From Planococcus salinus (lineage in GTDB: Bacteria; Bacillota; Bacilli; Bacillales_A; Planococcaceae): 64,000 nt of DNA. Every line of letters starts with the position of its first letter. Position 1 is the first letter of the stretch. Position numbers and translations under genes: made by a program. The notes beneath the pieces are model-generated. The model did no database searches. It had not been told where the DNA came from and was given only the letters and a program-made list of their open reading frames with translations. The stretch is taken from assembly GCF_003719725.1 (NCBI RefSeq), contig NZ_RIAX01000009.1, positions 1-64,000 on the forward strand. The letters run 5' to 3'. Shown one piece after another: positions 62,399 to 64,000 of the stretch.

Positions 62399-63628
62399 AT
62401 GGCGAACAAAGCGTATAAGTTCCGTCTGTACCCAACAAACGAACAGGAACAGCTACTGCTGAAAACGTTCGGCTGTGTTCGTTTTGTCTATAACAAAATG
62501 CTTGCTGAACGCAAGGAAATCTATGAGCAATTCAAAGACGATAAGGAACTGCTGAAGAAGCAGAAATTCCCGACTCCCGCCAAGTACAAGACAGATTTTG
62601 AGTGGCTCAAAGAAGTGGACAGCCTGGCACTCGCCAATGCCCAGCTGAACCTGCAAAAAGCATACACCAACTTCTTCGCAGGACGGGCAAAGTTTCCGAA
62701 GTTCAAGAGCCGCAAAACGAAGCAGTCCTATACGACGAATCGGGTGAACGGGAATATACTGCTTTTGGCGAGCCAGATCAAATTACCGAAACTTGGACTC
62801 GTCAGATTGAAACTGCATCGGGAAATTCCTTCTTGCCACCTGATTAAGTCTTGCACCATTTCCCGTTCTGCAACGGGAAAATACCACATTTCCATTCTGA
62901 CGGAATTTGAATGTACTCCTATTAAAAAAGAGATCAAGAAAATCATCGGACTCGACTTTGCGATGAACGGGCTGTATGTCGAAAGTGAGCAGGGTGAGAT
63001 AGCCAATTACCCTCGTTTCTACCGGCAGGCCCAACAACAACTGGCAAAAGAACAGCGGATCTTGTCGCGCAGAACAAAAGGGTCTTCCCGCTACGAAAAG
63101 CAGCGGATCAAAGTCGCCCGCCTGCACGAACACGTGGCGAATCAGCGGAAGGACTTTCTGCACAAAACAGCAAGACGATTGGTGACGCACTATGATTGTG
63201 TGGTCATTGAAGACTTGCAGATGCAGGGAATGGCGCAAACCCTCCGGTTCGGCAAGAGCGTGGGCGATAATGGATGGGGAATGTTCACGGCTTTCCTCCA
63301 CTATAAATTAGGCGAACAAGGGAAGAAACTGGTCAAAATCAACAAGTGGTTCCCTTCGACAAAGACCTGTTCGAGTTGTGGTCATAGAAGAGACATGCCA
63401 TTGTCGGAACGCACTTTCTCTTGTGCGTGCGGATTCGTCTCCGACAGGGACTGGAACGCCGCCATCAACATCAAGAACGAAGGACGGTTGATGCTGGAGT
63501 TGTCCTGAAAACAAGAACTCGTGGAACACGAGGGGTAGCTCGGTCCGTTTTCGTCAGCTAGCAGAAGTGGCGATAAGTCGAGAAGCCCCCACTTCAAAAT
63601 CTGAAAGATTTAAGTGGGGGTAGTTCAC
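62170..63628 (+). mobile_element. IS605/IS1341-type element (tnpB only)
   Basis: The element consists of a left-end hairpin region, an intact tnpB gene and a right end with the hairpin CCCCCACTT ... AAGTGGGGG (63586-63620), then TAGTTCAC. No Y1 transposase (tnpA) is present, so movement depends on one in trans. The right end is well placed, the left end approximate. Confidence 0.75.
62399..63508 (+). CDS. tnpB: IS605-family RNA-guided endonuclease TnpB
   Basis: This 369-residue protein begins with the TnpB helix YKFRLYPTNEQE. The split RuvC active site is complete: Asp186 (IGLDFAMNG), Glu271 (VVIEDLQM) and Asp351 (SDRDWNAA). A zinc finger holds Cys324/Cys327 and Cys342/Cys344 (CSSCG, CACG). 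TnpB uses a 3'-end omega RNA to cut target DNA and keep the element. No frameshift is seen, so it may be active. The ATG follows GAGGTGA by about 6 nt. Confidence 0.92.
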   Translation: MANKAYKFRLYPTNEQEQLLLKTFGCVRFVYNKMLAERKEIYEQFKDDKELLKKQKFPTPAKYKTDFEWLKEVDSLALANAQLNLQKAYTNFFAGRAKFPKFKSRKTKQSYTTNRVNGNILLLASQIKLPKLGLVRLKLHREIPSCHLIKSCTISRSATGKYHISILTEFECTPIKKEIKKIIGLDFAMNGLYVESEQGEIANYPRFYRQAQQQLAKEQRILSRRTKGSSRYEKQRIKVARLHEHVANQRKDFLHKTARRLVTHYDCVVIEDLQMQGMAQTLRFGKSVGDNGWGMFTAFLHYKLGEQGKKLVKINKWFPSTKTCSSCGHRRDMPLSERTFSCACGFVSDRDWNAAINIKNEGRLMLELS

Positions 63629-63630
63629 GA
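63380..63630 (+). ncRNA. Putative omega RNA of TnpB
   Basis: In TnpB elements the guide-RNA scaffold covers the 3' end of tnpB and the right end. The right-end hairpins (GAACTCGTGGAACACGAGG and the CCCCCACTT stem) end at TAGTTCAC (63628). The guide would therefore begin at about 63629 with GAAGCGTTTT. The 5' end is approximate. Confidence 0.55.
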
Positions 63631-63719
63631 AGCGTTTTTTTGTTTCTTTTCCGAGAAAGCAGTCCTGAAAATCGTTCCTTCCAGTAGAATCTTCCTGAAA
63701 CGCAACAACTAAGCAATGC

Positions 63720-63856
63720 CAGACATGTGCCTTGCGGTTGGAAGCCCGGTCGATCAGGCGGTAAATATAGGCCGTATAAATTTCATTCACTTCATGTGGA
63801 TAATCGGCCAGCAGGTGCGGATACAGGTGTTCGGTGGCAGAGACATGGTCCGGCAA
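63720..63856 (-). pseudogene. Second fragment of the SWIM-like gene
   Basis: It encodes ADYPHEVNEIYTAYIYRL and RASNRKA as at 54868-55110, then diverges on both sides. It is only about 40 residues. Confidence 0.55.
63729..63814. repeat. 86-bp direct repeat flanking the island, right copy
   Basis: This is the partner of 55007-55092, same orientation and length, with 7 or so substitutions. Confidence 0.8.
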
Positions 63857-63886
63857 TAATCCAGCAGCTCCCCGATAAAAGACGAA

Positions 63887-63932
63887 AGCCGCATCCGGTA
63901 AGCCTTAAGGGCACTGGATACGGCTATTTTTT
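63887..63932 (+). terminator. Hairpin terminator
   Basis: AGCCG(C)ATCC and GGAT(A)CGGCT form a stem followed by ATTTTTT. Confidence 0.6.
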
Positions 63933-63961
63933 ACCTGTACATACGGTTTATAAACTGAATT

Positions 63962-63985
63962 GGGTTTGACACAGAGAGCGATTTT
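63962..63985 (+). repeat. Dispersed repeat GTTTGACACAG, copy 3
   Basis: GGGTTTGACACAGAGAGCGA lies 30 nt after the hairpin, with the flank GGTTTATAAACTGAATT similar to that of copy 2. Confidence 0.6.
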
Positions 63986-64000
63986 ATCCCGGTATGTTAC

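Noticed and set aside
62175-62438. 87-codon minus-strand ORF in the IS left end
   Set aside because: It overlaps the left-end structure and the tnpB start on the opposite strand; it is a shadow.

Overview
The window is a low-to-moderate GC Gram-positive chromosome segment. The best guess is Bacillales, probably Planococcaceae. This rests on strong AAGGAGG-type ribosome binding sites, frequent TTG/GTG starts, an adenine riboswitch/pbuE pair and a manganese riboswitch/TerC pair built as in Bacillus, holin-like type I toxins, and YfiT-, RocB- and Cse60-like proteins. The family assignment is inference; no rRNA or tRNA gene was seen.

Layout. 1-2.9 kb: end of an MMPL transporter, a two-component system and a small membrane protein. 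3-7.4 kb: a FusB-type EF-G-binding protein, an XRE regulator, a type I toxin-antitoxin module (4.8-5.0 kb) and a methyltransferase. 7.4-13.4 kb: aspartate dehydrogenase, an SDR, a CorA-like channel with an altered signature, a saccharopine-dehydrogenase-like enzyme and the purine exporter pbuE behind an adenine riboswitch. 13.4-31.6 kb: ordinary accessory metabolism, mostly single genes with their own terminators. It includes a NERD protein, acetamidase/formamidase, a kinase-like protein, a rifamycin ADP-ribosyltransferase (Arr) and a repetitive secreted protein. It also holds decayed or damaged genes: a TRM11-type methyltransferase, an AbrB-type permease and a frameshifted class III aminotransferase. 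31.6-45.4 kb: YfiT, a phosphoesterase, a TetR/MFS pair with shared operator-like sites, a RocB-like peptidase, a lipoprotein esterase, a VWA protein, an aldo/keto reductase and a SelL-like thioredoxin-fold protein with an in-frame TGA at its first active-site position. 45.8-51.7 kb: a catabolic operon (AbgT transporter, amidohydrolase, M20 hydrolase) followed by its likely PucR-type regulator. 51.7-54.0 kb: a Mn-riboswitch-controlled TerC exporter and a Ca2+/Na+ antiporter.

54.0-64 kb is a mobile, AT-rich accessory region. It holds a second type I toxin-antitoxin module between two degenerate direct repeats. Next comes a four-gene minus-strand cluster: a Zn-finger/coiled-coil protein, a PLD-nuclease/AAA-ATPase fusion, a 71-aa conserved protein and a PD-(D/E)XK nuclease with an N-terminal recognition-like domain. 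This cluster is the best candidate for an undescribed anti-phage system. After it come gene remnants, a YitT/YczE membrane protein and an IS605-group element with an intact tnpB and a typical right end. Two 86-bp copies of the same gene fragment bracket this island at about 55.05 kb and 63.77 kb.

Three intergenic loci (13.4, 28.5 and 41.8 kb) carry arrays with a 21-nt period. In each, a conserved head is followed by a variable tail, and the heads differ between loci. I cannot assign these to a known repeat class.
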